Origin: Hymenochaete sp. R1 | Lineage: Eukaryota; Basidiomycota; Agaricomycetes; Hymenochaetales; Hymenochaetaceae | Direction of reading: 5' to 3' | DNA length: 64,000 nt | NCBI GenBank assembly: GCA_019400425.1 | Contig: JAFREE010000137.1 | Coordinates: 1 to 64,000 of the forward strand | Shown here: in pieces, positions 11,793-23,905 of the stretch | Position numbering within the stretch: position 1 is the first letter of the stretch | How the letters are laid out: each line of letters begins with the position of its first letter | Program-made: the position numbers and the translations under genes | Notes under the pieces: generated by a model | The model's input: the letters and a program-made list of their open reading frames with translations, nothing else | Databases searched by the model: none | What the model was told of the DNA's origin: nothing

Positions 11793-12138
11793 TGCGCCCT
11801 ACTTCTTTCTCTTCTGCTCGGCGTCGTTACGGAGAAAAGGGAAGAAAAAAAGGGAAACAAGGTGTGCAGACGAGATGGTGGGAGGACAGACACCTTCACA
11901 GATTTTTCACGGATAAGTTACGCGACTTCAATTATATTTCCACATTCGAATTCGGACATTATGTCATCAACTTTGTCGTCCAATCAACGCTTTTCTTACG
12001 CTTACGTAGTTCAATCATAAGCTGCTGCGCACAACTCCGGACGTAAAACTACTGGTAATGATTATTGTACATACTCTCGAAATAAGGAATAAAATAAAAT
12101 GGAAAGTCTGATAATCTCCAACGGTTCCGTCAAAACTT
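11793..12138. other. ERG25 upstream region
   Basis: Promoter and 5' leader of ERG25 together with the 3' flank of the hydrolase gene. An open plus-strand frame covering 11457-12020 is antisense to ERG25 and not supported. Confidence 0.5.
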
Positions 12139-13883
12139 TCAGCTCAGTAGATACGGTCCAAAATCAAACGCGCCTTTCGCGCTAGCTGCAGACTTTGAGG
12201 CCTCTTGAACAGTCTCCCAAGAGTCATCATCAACAATTCCAACCTCGAAGTCACCGCCGTACTACCAATCCGACCAAAGAAGATACGTCAACTTGTCTTA
12301 TGAATGAGATCTCAAAGAAAACTTACATGCGGATCTTTGTTGGGGATAACTTGCCAATAAAGCCAAGGAACACCTGCATCCGTTATTGAGCTCGCCCATT
12401 TCTTGATATTGGCATTTCTTGTCCCTGAGTCGAGACTTCCTCCCTGTGGGCAATTATTATTCTCGGTGGAATAGTAACAGGCACCCCTGGTGAAACGAAG
12501 TCAAACCGCATTTCCAAGAAAGAAAGACAACGCGAAAAAAGAGACTCACCATTCCTGAAACAGAAGCATCTTTCCTGTAGATTTGGCTTTGTCGACGTAC
12601 GGCTGGATCTTGCTCGTGTCGAAATCACCCGTACCATAACCGTGGATAGCGAGTACGTCGAGGCTGTCACAAGAGGACCAATCGGACTGCATGGACTCGT
12701 CGAGCCAGGACGCTCCACCCGTCGAAACAAGGATCTGTGAGGCATAACAGAAAGGACAAAACAAGATAAACGCAACTAATGAAACGAGTGATGACTCTGA
12801 GAGAAAAACTCACATTTTTATTTCCGTTGAGTTCCGCCTTGATAGTCTTCCCTCGGTCACATTGCCAATCCTGATGGGCTTTGATGAAGTCCTCGCCCTA
12901 CGTTATCCAACCCCAAGTTAATAACAAATTCAACGATAACGAATTGACGCACATTGCCTATCATGGCTTCATTCTGTGTCTCAAATGCAAATATGTATTC
13001 GCTCAACTCCTTCCACTGCTTCCCGAGACTCTTATGCTGATGTTCCATCACATGTTTAATGCGATTATCAAACTGCGACTGCGCGGTGCTATCCGTGTAG
13101 AAATTGGAAGTCCCGTATGTCTTTCCGTACACATCATTCCCTTTGAGGGCGTTGAAGGAGTGAAAGCTGATGAGAAGCTGAGGTGAAAAGGTATCAAAAG
13201 ACTTTGCTCTAAGATGCAAGTCAGATCCAGTAGGATTCTGCTCACCTTAATACCATATGAGTGTGCGTCGACCATGAAGTCATCGTACAGCTCGAGCACA
13301 GTGTCATCATACGTCCCGATAGAATTCGGCTCGAGTGAATTATAGGACGTGATCTGAGTTCCCTGCGAAATGACATCTTTAAAAAAAGTCTCTTAAACGA
13401 GGGGAAAAGATAATCGAATTTGACCTTGGTCGAGCCAGAAGATTGCCCATCTAACCAGACACGCAGCACTTTCATATCTGCGCTCTGCAGCGCTCTTTCA
13501 AAGAGGGGTGTACCGTACAGAATTAGTCACGACATTCTCTTTTCTACAAATAACATTGTGAGAAATGCCACTTACGAAAGGTACGACTTCCGTTGTTCCG
13601 CGCTCAGCCCAGCCGCATAATACAAGTTCGAACCCGCGAAATTCGTCGAGCTACCCGATGTCGAATTACTTCCTGGTGCGGAGCTTGCACTCGAGTTCAA
13701 GCTCGCCGACGTCTGCGAAGCGCTCAAGCTTGAACTCGAACCTGACCCCGAATTTGAGGCCATATCGTCAGCCGTGTTACTAGAGGGAGACAGAGACATC
13801 GCGGAAGTCGAAGTGGACGATGCATTCGCCGCATAAAGGCTCAAGTAAGCGATGAAAAAGGAGCAAAGAAGAAGTTGCTTCAT
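12139..13883 (-). CDS. Secreted GH5-like glycoside hydrolase (endo-mannanase type)
   Basis: Clan GH-A glycoside hydrolase, probably acting on mannan or another beta-linked polysaccharide. The start at 13883 gives a signal peptide (MKQLLLCSFFIAYLSLYAANA); an upstream ATG at 13907 is possible but would bury it. A long Ser/Ala-rich linker (residues about 25-90) leads to FAGSNLYYAAGLS, RVWLDGQSSGS and LLISFHSFNAL. The likely acid/base Glu is in FETQNEAM and the nucleophile in LFQEWGA. The last exon ends FDFGPYLLS at 12139. About eight exons. The Ser-rich linker normally ties a catalytic domain to the wall or to another module, but here it is N-terminal with no carbohydrate-binding module visible. 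Exact GH5 subfamily not certain. Confidence 0.8.
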
Positions 13884-15045
13884 GAAGTCGCCAGCACTTG
13901 ACCACATATTAGAAGACGAACTGATTTCTATGCGCTGTATTTGGGTTTAGTGATGAGCTAAGACGAGCGCTGGTGCCGGAGTCCTCATACACGCTTTCTT
14001 ACAGCAGACTTTCTGAGCGTACTTTAAAACCTCTCCAAGATGCAGATCCCTACTACATCGTCACACCTCCCCCTCCTTCCTTTACATTGAAGAGGAAAGC
14101 CGTCCTTCCGTCTGAAACGACACGTCATTAAAGACATATATCCTTTGCTTGTACATGTACTTGAAGCAGGAATCACTCACCGCCATTTCCACATCCAATG
14201 TTCACAGTGAGATAAGCAGCCCCGCTTAAGGCATTTCCAAGGTGTTTCGAGAAAGTCGGGAACCGCATGGATCCGGCTGCCTGGATATCGGCTTTACCTA
14301 ACAGGATGTGGCATCTGGTTCTGAGGCTTTGAGACACGGCGGTGGCGTGGGGTGTGAGTGAGTGAGGATACCCGTCCACCCGTATCAGCGCCGCCACTAG
14401 CCCAATTCTCTCCATGATTTCCAAGCGTACAAATGAATGCTCCGACTGGCATTCACTCCATTCGTTCCATTGGAAATCAAAAGGAGCAGGGAAGATACTG
14501 GAAGCCTGGAGGAAGGCGAGGGCTAGAAGTAGAGGTGAGAAAGCAGCCTCGAATGACGAAATGTTGTCTGGTTCCGGAACTCATGGTCGGAGCGGAATGG
14601 AAAAGAATAAACTCGCTTGAGAGTGCGTTCTTCTGTTGGATACATTTCCGATATATTCCACCCCGCCCGAGGGGGTACTAAACGCGCTGCGAAAATTTGG
14701 AAGTGAATAACGTTTAAGTGTCTGAGTGGGGAAAGGGGGCAGAGCGAGAGAAAAGAGAATGCGAACAGCAAACTCCATTATCCCGGATGCGACATGACAT
14801 TAGCAGTGAATATTAATCAAAGAAAAAGGCAAAAAGCAGTATTGCAGATATTAATAGCGTTGAGGTTTCACGAAGGGGGGAGGGTAAAAAGAAGGGAGGG
14901 AACTCGTAACGTTGACTCCGCGCAGGGGTTTGTGTTCTCGTTTTTTTTTGTCGTCGTGCATGATATTTAAGAAAAGGTCAGAAACGGGAGAAAAAATGTT
15001 CTAAACTATGAAGAAGTTCCCGTTGATCTGTCCTGTATACCTCAC
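13884..15045. other. Intergenic gap hydrolase-TOM70
   Basis: About 1.1 kb. Short frames on both strands at 14173-14778 lack motifs or ATG starts. The TOM70 3' flank has a T run at 14940-14950. No gene supported. Confidence 0.5.
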
Positions 15046-17394
15046 TCACATCCACGCCGCGGGCCCTCCAGCAGCTGCGAACTGTTCACGCTGTTGTGTC
15101 TCCGCAAACCGGTACGCCTCTGCAATTGCGGGATAATTGCGGGAAAACTCGTTCTGCGCCTTCGCAGCCTATGCAAGCGATTGTCAGACCAAGATCAAGA
15201 CTCAACAAAGAACAAAACAAATTGCTTACATGCATGAACTGCAACGCATTCATAACGTCCGATTCCGTACGCGCAAGTTCGACCTGTCGTTCAAAGAGTT
15301 GCATCGCTCGCTCGACTTCCCCGCGCTGAAGACTGATCTGTGCGAGGGTAGCCACGGCAGCCTCGCATTCCGGATCCGACGCAAGAGCTTCTTGGATGAT
15401 CGCCTCCGCCCCAGGAAGGTCGTTTTTCCATTGAAAGAGCGTGAGGCCTTTGTTAACCATGGCGAGTACGTTCATCGGAGGCTTCTTCGCTTTCTCAATC
15501 TCGATGGCGCGGTCGAATTTGTCGATGGCATCTTCGAAACGTTTCTGATCCAGCAGCAGTTCGCCGCTGAGAATGAATTAATACCTATTTCTCCCCTTTC
15601 CAAGAGAAAATAAAACCTACTAGTAGTTGTACGGTTCGCTCCTCTGAGGGAAAGTCTTGAGCGTCTTTCGGAATGTAGCCATAGACTTCGCAATTTGTTC
15701 CGATTTGTATTGCGCGACAGCAAGTTGAATATGACTGAAGACGAACTCGCCATCAAGTTCCAGGGATTTGTTATAGTTCTCCGCCGCACCGTCAAAGTTT
15801 TGCATGATGAAAAGAACCTGGCCACGGTGATAATAAATATCCGGGTCATTTGGATTATGCTTGATAGCTTCTTCGAATGCGGCGAAAGCCTCGTCAGTCT
15901 TGCCCTGTTCCATGTGTACACTGGCAATCTTGACCCAAGACTGCGTGAACGATGGAACAGCGTTGATGGAAGCCTCAAAGTCTTCCTTCGCTTTCTGCGA
16001 GTCGCCCATGAGGAACAAGAATGATCCACGAAGGTTGAAAGCCTGGGAGCGGCCTGAGTCAGAGGAAAGCCCTTGCTCAAGGGCCTCGTTAGTGAGACTT
16101 AATGCATGAGCATAGTCCCGGGCGGAGAGCGCGTCAATTGCCAGCTTCAAGGTATCGTCTCCCGAGGTGGAATTTTCAGGGGGAGTAAATGCGGGATCTA
16201 CGTCGACTCGTTAGCACGTACTCAGAATAAGCAATGGTACGCACGTACGAGAACGGAAAGCACCAAAGTACGCGTCGACGAAGTTATACGGAGGAAGGCG
16301 AGGTTCACGATTCTTTTAATGATCTTGTCAACAGACGTCTTTGATTTAGGGACCATACAACTTACTTGGAAGACGTCGCGAGCCTTCGGTTCAGTCACAA
16401 GTTTCAATACACGTTCAACCGATTCCGCGACTTTCTGGTCGCTGAACTTTGATAGGAGAGTCGCAGCTGTAAAGTCTAGACAACAGCTTTAGCTGACCTT
16501 GGCTAAGAGAGATTCTCTCTCACCTCTTAACGACTCCTCGAAACGCCCCAATTTTTCTAGTGCAGTTGCTCTCCGACCCACAGACCTTTGATGTGTAGGG
16601 TCGATGCGTAAGGCCTCTGTGCAGTCCTCGACAGCTTTCTCGTATTCGGGACTCGGATAATACATGTAGCCTAGAAAATATTTGAAACCGTTATCTTCTC
16701 TGTATCTGAAGTTCACTCACTTGCAGCTCGGTTTGAGAAGAAAACGGGCTCTGGATGCGGTGACACTTCAATAGCTCGTGAATAGTATTTGACAGCGTCG
16801 GCGAATTTCCTCTCTCCGTAAGCTTTGTTCCCAGCCGCTTTGAGCTCGGAAGCCAAGTCTGCTCGTTCCTTGAAGTGAGTGATAAGCATCCTTATCAAGA
16901 AGATTGTTATGGAGTGCTAGCTAACTTTTGTCGATTTATTTTCGGCGCCAATGGAAGCTGCAATGACTGTCACACAAACATTAGCATCGAACGTGAAGTC
17001 ATAGGCCGAATTAAGGCTCGCCAACATGGTGTCAAAACAACGACACGAAGTAAATGAATGCCAATTCCATGGTCGAGTATGACATTGAAAAGAAAGGGAA
17101 GGGGGGAGAATTAAAGACAGAGATGGCCTCACCTTCATCAACAGCCGTAGGAACCTCTTCGATTAATGATCCATCCTCGTCAGGCTTCCTTCCTTTCTTC
17201 GATGTCTTTTTCTTTCGCCGCTTTCCACTCTCCAGATCATCGGCCCCGTGAGAGGTGGTTGCATAGTATGCCGCGCCTCCTGCAGCAACGACCAAAGCAG
17301 CGCCAATAAGAAATGCTTGCTTGTGTTCAGAAACGAAGCTTTGTGCACGCTCAAGGGCCGAGGTAGACGCAACTTCGGATGACGACGGAGGCAT
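15046..17394 (-). CDS. TOM70: Mitochondrial import receptor Tom70
   Basis: Outer-membrane receptor of the TOM complex that binds Hsp70/Hsp90-delivered preproteins through TPR repeats. The ATG at 17394 begins [11 protein letters not shown]; a GTG twelve bases earlier is not used. A single N-terminal anchor ([18 protein letters not shown]) is followed by a Lys/Arg-rich cytosolic linker. Successive TPR units are visible, for example [26 protein letters not shown] near the N-terminus, [22 protein letters not shown] in the middle and [20 protein letters not shown] towards the end. The C-terminus GGPAAWM stops at 15046. About nine short exons. Organisation, anchor and length near 600 residues match fungal Tom70. 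Confidence 0.93.
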
Positions 17395-18063
17395 CTTGGA
17401 CGACACTGTTCCTACGGGGCGTTTTATGTGTACTTGACAACGCTAACGCTTCGCTCGTCGAGGCCGTCGATGACGAACGAGACGAGGGAGGCGAACGAGA
17501 ATGAGAAGAGGATTCGGATATACGTGTGTCGTAGGACTGCGAACGAGAAAAACCTTCGTCAGGTCGTGGGAATTGAATCGGCTGCGTCAGCTGTCGGCGA
17601 GGCGAGAGCTAGCGTCGGCTCTGGCTCAAAGTTAGGAAGTCCCACCATCATCACGGCAAGCACGAGGGTCCACCGAATAAGTGCTGTAAATGCGTAAGCA
17701 GACACCTTCAAGTTCGGATCGTCTGGGACGTGGATGCAGAAGATAGGACAAGACTCAACAGATATTCGCCCCAAATGTTGGCTACGGAACGCGTAAGGCT
17801 TTCAAGTTGTTAGCACGTTCGACGTCGTAGAAACCAAGCCTCAAAACGACTGCTTCAAATCGATAAAAACATTTACGGATATTTTCGTCACATAATAAGT
17901 AATGTAAATCAACGATAGCAGCTTTTCGTATACTCATAACTCTACATGTACATGTAAGTATTGAAGTAAAATCTGAAATGGCCTCGACCGGTCGGATATA
18001 GCCCAAGTGATCAAAGCCCTCGGACGCCACTTTGATACCCACATTGTATGGCGAAAAAACAAG
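17395..18063. other. TOM70 upstream gap
   Basis: Promoter of TOM70 and flank of the following relic. Minus-strand frames at 17559-17774 and 17782-18042 begin only with TTG or GTG codons and show no motif, so no gene is called. Confidence 0.45.
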
Positions 18064-18330
18064 CTAATTTACTAGTAGGCCCTCGACTTTACCTCCCAAG
18101 ACGTTAAGCCTGTAAATGGTCGGCGAACTCGGTTTCGATCGCAACGTAGGCCAGTGTAACTCCAAGAGTAGCCTGTCACCTCTGATGACTTTCCTCCTGG
18201 GAAGAAAAGGAAACCCCACTATATGCGGTAGAAAATGGGCGTTTTGACGTGGAACTGTGCGATGCATCAGAATAAAGTGGCACCTATGGCGAGATAGGAT
18301 GAAGATACTGTCACTTAGATACATATGCCA
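18064..18330 (-). pseudogene. Relic related to the gene at 20723-21107
   Basis: A stretch around 18140-18190 matches 20790-20840 closely at the DNA level (shared CGATCGCAACGTAGG core and a following GCCTGTCAC). In translation the FFPGGK block and the block corresponding to TPGVILTYVAI lie in different frames, so the reading frame is broken. No ATG opens the frame. This is the older, more eroded member of a local duplication that brackets the 13-exon gene. Confidence 0.6.
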
Positions 18331-18513
18331 GCACATCAAGAAGTGCAGTATGTTAGGCCGGAGGGCGGAGAACTGGCACGTCAGCAATTAGTGAGGACAA
18401 AGAGCAAGCATATTTGTTTGTTCGATGACATATCTACATCGCATACGTATCGTACATTTGAAATGCATCATGAGTTCGACAACGCAATCATCCGATGCAC
18501 GATCACCTCCACC

Positions 18514-20578
18514 TTAATCAAACGCGTTTGGAACGTAGATAGGTAATTCGTCGTGTATCCTCGCACACACTTTTTCACAAGTCCCGTCCTCTTTCAGGAA
18601 CGTAAACTCCCTTGCGCCCCCCTTGTATTTGAAATAAGGTACCCAAGTTCCCTTTTCGTCGAAATCGCCTTTGTCCTCGACAGCCATATTACGCAAATTG
18701 GGTTCCATGATATCATCGTAATAGCTTTGGATGGCAATTTCGAAACGATCATAATAGATCAGCTAAGCTCTGTCATTAGGATCCACCCTTTCGGTCTTTC
18801 AATACGGACTTGACTCACAAAGTGACATTCGTCTCCAAGACAGTAAAATCGCCAGCATGGAGAATGTTCTTTGTCTTTGCTCGTGTCGTACACAACAACG
18901 CAAAAAACCAAGTCTTCCCTCTTCGTCACTGGTGTCACAATAACCCTTCTCGGCTGTTTCTTCCCTCTCCCGTTGTCGCCGACATATGTTATCTGAATTT
19001 TTTTCTTCTCGCTGTCTATGGCAGACACACGAGTTGTGCAATGTGTCACTGCCGGTATAATCGTGTTGCAGAGCTCCGGGCACGTAACTGTACTCCCTTC
19101 AGGCCAAGACTGACGGATCCCAGTTGTACCCGGAGCTTGTAACTTTTCTTTTCTTTTCTTCAGTAGACTTTCAAAATAGTGCGGACGTCACTTACCAACG
19201 CTGTCACGACGTTGCCGCGTGGGCAGGCGAGCTTTGTGATTATTAGCCAGATGCCAGCGTGATTACTATTTGACAGCGATAAACATACTCATGTGAGGTG
19301 CGCCGTAAGAACTTTTGCTCGGGCGCCTGTGAGACTTACGCGTAAGTTCATTGAGCTTTTGGATTTGTTCATGAATATTTTTGTCCACTATAAAAGATTA
19401 GAAGCAAAAAAAAAGTATAAGCACGCCGCTATTACTAAGAAGCGACGAAGACTAAAGCGATACGCACTTTGTAATTCCAGCTCTCCGCTTTCTGGATTTG
19501 TAACGCACTTAAGCGCTAATTCATACTTTTTCCTCAACGAATCTATAGCGCGCGCCATAAATGATAGGGGAAATATAAATAATTATGGAATACCGACTAA
19601 TGAAATTGGTGAGGTCCTTCTCAAACGATGCGAGCTCCGACTGTTTGATATGAGTTACTGCGAGGTTCGCGTGAGACACTCAGCTTCCGAATCAACGATT
19701 CGATGGAACTCACACAAGTACTTCATGGCTTCATCCAAACTATGTGCAAACTGCATTCAGGAGTCAACTATGCTGCATCGAGTACGAAAAAAAGATAGAT
19801 TTACCTTGTTGAATGCAAGAAGATCCGACATATCTATAGTACTAGCCTAAACCAAAAGAAAAAGCTGTTACTCCCTACAGATATTTCGATGGAGCATGAG
19901 GTCGTACAACTTCGATGGCATCTGTCTTGAATTCTCCGAATTTTCTATACGAGGTCGGAGACTTCATTTCTAGTAACGTCAAAAAAAGTAACAGAGTGAT
20001 ATTCATCAAGAAAGGGGGGCGAAATATCAGCTCAATCAACGACAGGAAAAGAAACTATACGCACTCTTATTGGCGCATTTTTCATATATATTTTTGCGAT
20101 TCAGACCAAAAGGTTGACCCTTTTCATCTTGACATATACTTAGTTAGCCCCAAATGTCTGATGGTAAATTTTTCTCACCGATAAAAGCTCGGAGTTTCTC
20201 CAGATCTTCTTCTACAAGAACGTCATAAAAAGAACGCAGTAGACACGAAAATGACGTTACCTTGAAGTTCAGGTTGAATACCGAGCCCAGTCTTATCAAC
20301 ATCTACGAATAACTGACGGAATTTTGAGTTACAGCATTGATAGCAGAGATCGAGGTATGTTAGGAAAGAAGTAGGATTTACCTTCGCCACCTTTATTATG
20401 TCTCCCGGCTTTGTAGGGTCGAATTTGCGGTCCTTGATATAAGCATAAAGTTTAATATACTGCCCACGACGCGCACAAACGTTACAAATACCTCCATGTA
20501 GGCTACGGCATCCCTTTTCAGAGGAACGAAGCCAGAATACGAGAAGGGATCACAGATTTTATCTCGGACATCTGCCAT
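18514..20578 (-). CDS. 13-exon gene of unknown family, coiled-coil N-terminus
   Basis: Not recognised. Thirteen small exons can be joined in one continuous phase from the ATG at 20578 (MADVRDKICDPFSYSGF) to the stop at 18514 (IYVPNAFD), giving about 386 residues; individual exons are as short as 33-36 bases. Residues about 50-190 are charged and helical (EEDLEKLRAFI, then AHSLDEAMKYLL, FEKDLTNFINSLRKKY, NIHEQIQKLNEL), suggesting a coiled coil or helical bundle. A short basic linker (PRLPTRQRRDSV) follows. The C-terminal half is a Cys-containing mixed domain with IQITYVGDNG, CWRFYCLGDECHF and WVPYFKYKGGAREF. Clean phase through twelve introns argues strongly that it is expressed and selected. 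No signal peptide or membrane segment seen. Confidence 0.65.
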
Positions 20579-20722
20579 TGCTGAAACGAAACACCAAGAT
20601 GCGTAAGGGGCTTTGGAGTATGAGTTGGAGGAAGAGGGCGAGGGAAATGCGTTGGACTGAAGTCTAATGCAATAGGCGCTTTATACACAACTTCTGTGGC
20701 GGAGAGCAAATCGATTTAGACC

Positions 20723-21107
20723 CTAGAATGCATCCTCCAAAGCGTTTAGCCTGGAAATGGCAGAAGCGGACGCAACATCGATCGCAACGTAGGTTAGTAT
20801 AACTCCAGGCGTGCCTGTCACCGAACCATCTTTCCCCTTCAATGGCTTGCCTCCGGGGAAGACGAGGAAGCGTTCACCCGTTCCATACGCAAAAAGAGCA
20901 AACGAGTGTTTTTTTACGTTCGACTACGCGCCACATCGCGTCGGCGTGCCATTGAGAACAGAACCGAGGTAAATTTGACCCACCAATGTTGCCTCGCGTT
21001 GTTGTATGACTGACGCTGGATGAGAAGACGCCTGGGGTAGACGAATAGGACTGGAACTCCTTGACGCCTTCAAGAAACAAAGAGCACGGGTGTTGGGAGG
21101 TGGCCAT
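20723..21107 (-). pseudogene. Gene of unknown family with one frameshift
   Basis: The ATG at 21107 opens MATSQHPCSLFLEGVKEF and runs to FCSQWHADAMWRVVERKK. A run of seven A on the coding strand (about 20909-20915) then shifts the frame. One base fewer would let the frame continue through HSFALFAYGTGERFLVFPGGKPLKGK and VILTYVAIDVASASA to the stop at 20723. The downstream part has no stops and good codon use, so the break is recent or a homopolymer sequencing error. An older relic of the same family lies at 18064-18330. Function unknown; no signal peptide. Confidence 0.55.
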
Positions 21108-22673
21108 GAGTTCAAGCGAAGGTAGAATATTTCCATGGGTTGGCTTTTAATAGATTATTTGGTACGAAACTCTGTTCCCCCGTAGAGTGCGAAACCTCCG
21201 AGACGAGTATCTTTTTCTAGCTACATCACAAGAGGATGTGGTGGGCATTAGTGGGACGACCAGATAGTGTGTACTCATACTAAAGCCTGAAAATGCCGAT
21301 TAGCAACATCAACGAACCCTAGCACGCATTCTACGCAAACTCACCCATAAAATTAATTGTGGCGATTCTTGTTCCTCAAAAACCAATTAGACAATAGTTA
21401 CAGTAGTCGCCACGTAGTTTGCAGTGCTTATGATCGAGCCATTGACAAGTGACTGTGCTCAGCAGGCAAAATGGCTGAGAGAGCGGTACTCAATATACTT
21501 CATGAACCTATGTACCAATCGTAAGCGAGTTGCCACTGAAAGCTTTTTATTCTCACTTTAAAATAAGAGATAGGTACCTTCCGTGATGAGTCGGCTTTTT
21601 CTCTTTCTACTTCGTAATTGATGTGGCAAAGAGGATATGGCTGTTGACGCCACAGGACGCCGAGTCCTATCTTGAGCATGCTTCGCTACTTTACATCACG
21701 AAGCGACTGTAAGGCGCGAAGCTGAGCAACCCTCTTGTTCACCTAAGTAGCCAAAGTCTCAGTAAGCTCTGAGGTTCTGAATATGCTTGATAGTTCCTTA
21801 CTTCCATTTGATGAGGGGGGCAAGCTCACACAGCAGCGATCAATGCCTTTTACTCAAGAAGGCAAACAGTGCGCATGTCCCCCATCAAGATGCCGTATAC
21901 ATGAGAAAGAGCTATAGGTAGCGTAAACTCGAGAATCTGACCGTTTCTGGTGTGAATGCGTTCGACCATCTCGCTGGTGTGGGCGCGCTATAATCAATCA
22001 TAAGACTGACCAAGCGACTGTTTCAGACGCTTTATGACGATCTGACCGTACAACAGTACTGGTAGACTGTGTCCGGGCTTGAATTCTTAATCTGACTTGG
22101 GCCTATCACATTCATTGGTTTCGTGTCGTTGGTTCTGTGCACAAGCGGGGTGAGCGGAGATCAGATAGACCTTGGAACCTTGAAGAGAAGTTGATCAATC
22201 GTGTGTCGTGAGAGGTTTCATCCTGCCGCCGGCCCGTTCCATCCGTGCGCTGTTACAGTCATGAAAGGCTTGTGTACAATATGATCACTCCTCGAAAAAA
22301 AACCGGGTACACAAAGCGACATGGATTGCACGATTCAGAAGACATTATATGGCTGGAGACTGACGGAGGAGAGCGGAAGAGAAGAGAAGTGCGAAGAACT
22401 CAGAGTCCGAGTCTACGCCTAAATCCCGCTTAAGAAGTTTGCAGATCATCTGCTTGCGATCCCGGACTCAGTACACCTTGAATCAAATCAAGATCCACTT
22501 GGGTTTTTTTTTCTCATCCGCGACCGTTTTCTTGCCGAAACGTCTTTCGAGATGGCTTCAAATAGTCCTCCGTCGCTCGCTCCTATCTCGCTCACCGTCC
22601 CCCCAGCTCACTCTGGTCGTATCTACGCAGCGACTTCTGCAGTCGGGATAAATCGACGTTGCTTGTCTTCACG
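21108..22673. other. Gap with gene fragments, no intact gene
   Basis: About 1.57 kb. The minus strand carries short protein-like stretches: 21850-21969 (39 residues from an ATG, MVERIHTRNGQILEF onward) and a stretch near 21600-21740 reading VNKRVAQLRALQSLRD, a stop, then GLGVLWRQQPYPLCHINYE. These look like pieces of a decayed gene, but I cannot assign a family. Confidence 0.4.
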
Positions 22674-23500
22674 ATGTATGACCTTCATGCTCTGTTGTTA
22701 GTCGCGGTGCTGGCTGTCGGACGTGGTGAGTACTGCAGTCTTTTCCCCCTTGGACAGTAGCGTCCCAGACTCATCCATGCTGTCGTTTTCTTTTCAAAGT
22801 CTCGGGGTTGTCAACCCGCTCGGAATATTCGCTTTTTAGGCGCCAATTAGGAACTGACAGCATCCCACCTGCGGTACGCCTCCTATGTTTCACTCAGCCT
22901 TCATGACAAAAGTTGAACCCAACATGCATTTGTATCCTCGTCATTCCAGTGCCAAGAGACGTGCCAACCCATCGTGTCTTCTGTAAATGTAGGTCTTCCA
23001 AGAAGCGCACACCTTCCTCCATCTATCTGATTCTGATCCTGAAACCGCAAAACAGACCTGTCAGGATCTCAGCTGTTTATGTCAAGATTCGGCCGTTCAG
23101 ATGGTAGCAGATTGCGCAGACTGCCTCGTCGCCGAGGGCGGAAGCTTCGATGATGCGCAAGGCGCCATTGATCGTGAGTTCCGGTCATCGATTCCATCAA
23201 CATGGTTCGTGCATTAACTTTCTCAAATGCACTTCTTCAGAGTACACCCAAGCCTGTCAAACGACCGGGATCACCGTCTCCCCCATTCAACTGTCCTCCG
23301 TCGCACCATCGAATACTGGTTCCGGCTCTTCTACTGCCTCAGCAGCATCGAACTCCTCATCGTCGTCACCGTCGTCGACAACGAGTGCATCTGCATCCAG
23401 CTCTTCAGACTCATCGAGCGGCTCCGTTCGACGGTGGTGTGAGCTGCATTACGTTGGTCTAGGACTTGTGGTAATGGGAGTTGGATTACTGAATCTATGA
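22674..23500 (+). CDS. Cys-rich GPI-type cell-surface protein
   Basis: Five short exons join by phase from the ATG at 22674. A signal peptide (MYDLHALLLVAVLAVGR) is followed by a short spacer with RRQ, then a compact Cys module (CQETCQP, TCQDLSCLCQ, VADCADCLV, QACQTTG). A Ser/Thr-rich stalk of about 50 residues follows, and then a hydrophobic tail (GLGLVVMGVGLLNL), the layout of a GPI-anchored wall protein. The Cys pattern resembles a module common in Agaricomycete surface proteins and is distantly CFEM-like, but it is not a full CFEM match. Role at the wall is inferred from architecture only. Confidence 0.75.
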
Positions 23501-23905
23501 GATGCTTTGTTCGCTAGTATGCTGATCGGCTCGGATTTCGAGTTTGCCTCGAACTCTGCACGAACTTTTTTTTTGGAATAATACCCGCCGGAATCCCGAT
23601 CCCATGTCTTACTCTTCTGTTTTGTTACCCTCACAAGTGCCCTTTGGCGCACATACTATACACTGCCAACAATTTAATCTGTTTGCTTACGATGCAATGT
23701 GATTCATGGGTGTGCATGATAGCTTACATGTTCGTCGTATGATATGATTGAGATGGACTCAGGTTCCGTCTACAACCTAGACATGATAATCATATCTTCT
23801 GTTTTTTTTTCGGGCATTCATCAAGTTTGACTCTTCCATTCACCCAACAACTGCAGCGTGTTGAATCGTTTATCTGGGTAAACCTTTCAATCAATTCGTG
23901 TCCTT
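23501..23905. other. Convergent 3' flanks
   Basis: 3' ends of the surface-protein gene (plus) and the DUF6533 gene (minus), with T-rich runs typical of fungal 3' regions. No gene. Confidence 0.5.

Noticed and set aside
11457..12020. 187-residue plus-strand frame
   Set aside because: Antisense to ERG25 and its promoter; no motif.
15137..15613. 158-residue plus-strand frame
   Set aside because: Antisense to TOM70 TPR exons.
17559..17774. Small hydrophobic minus-strand frame
   Set aside because: Begins with TTG, no splice partner, sits in the TOM70 promoter.
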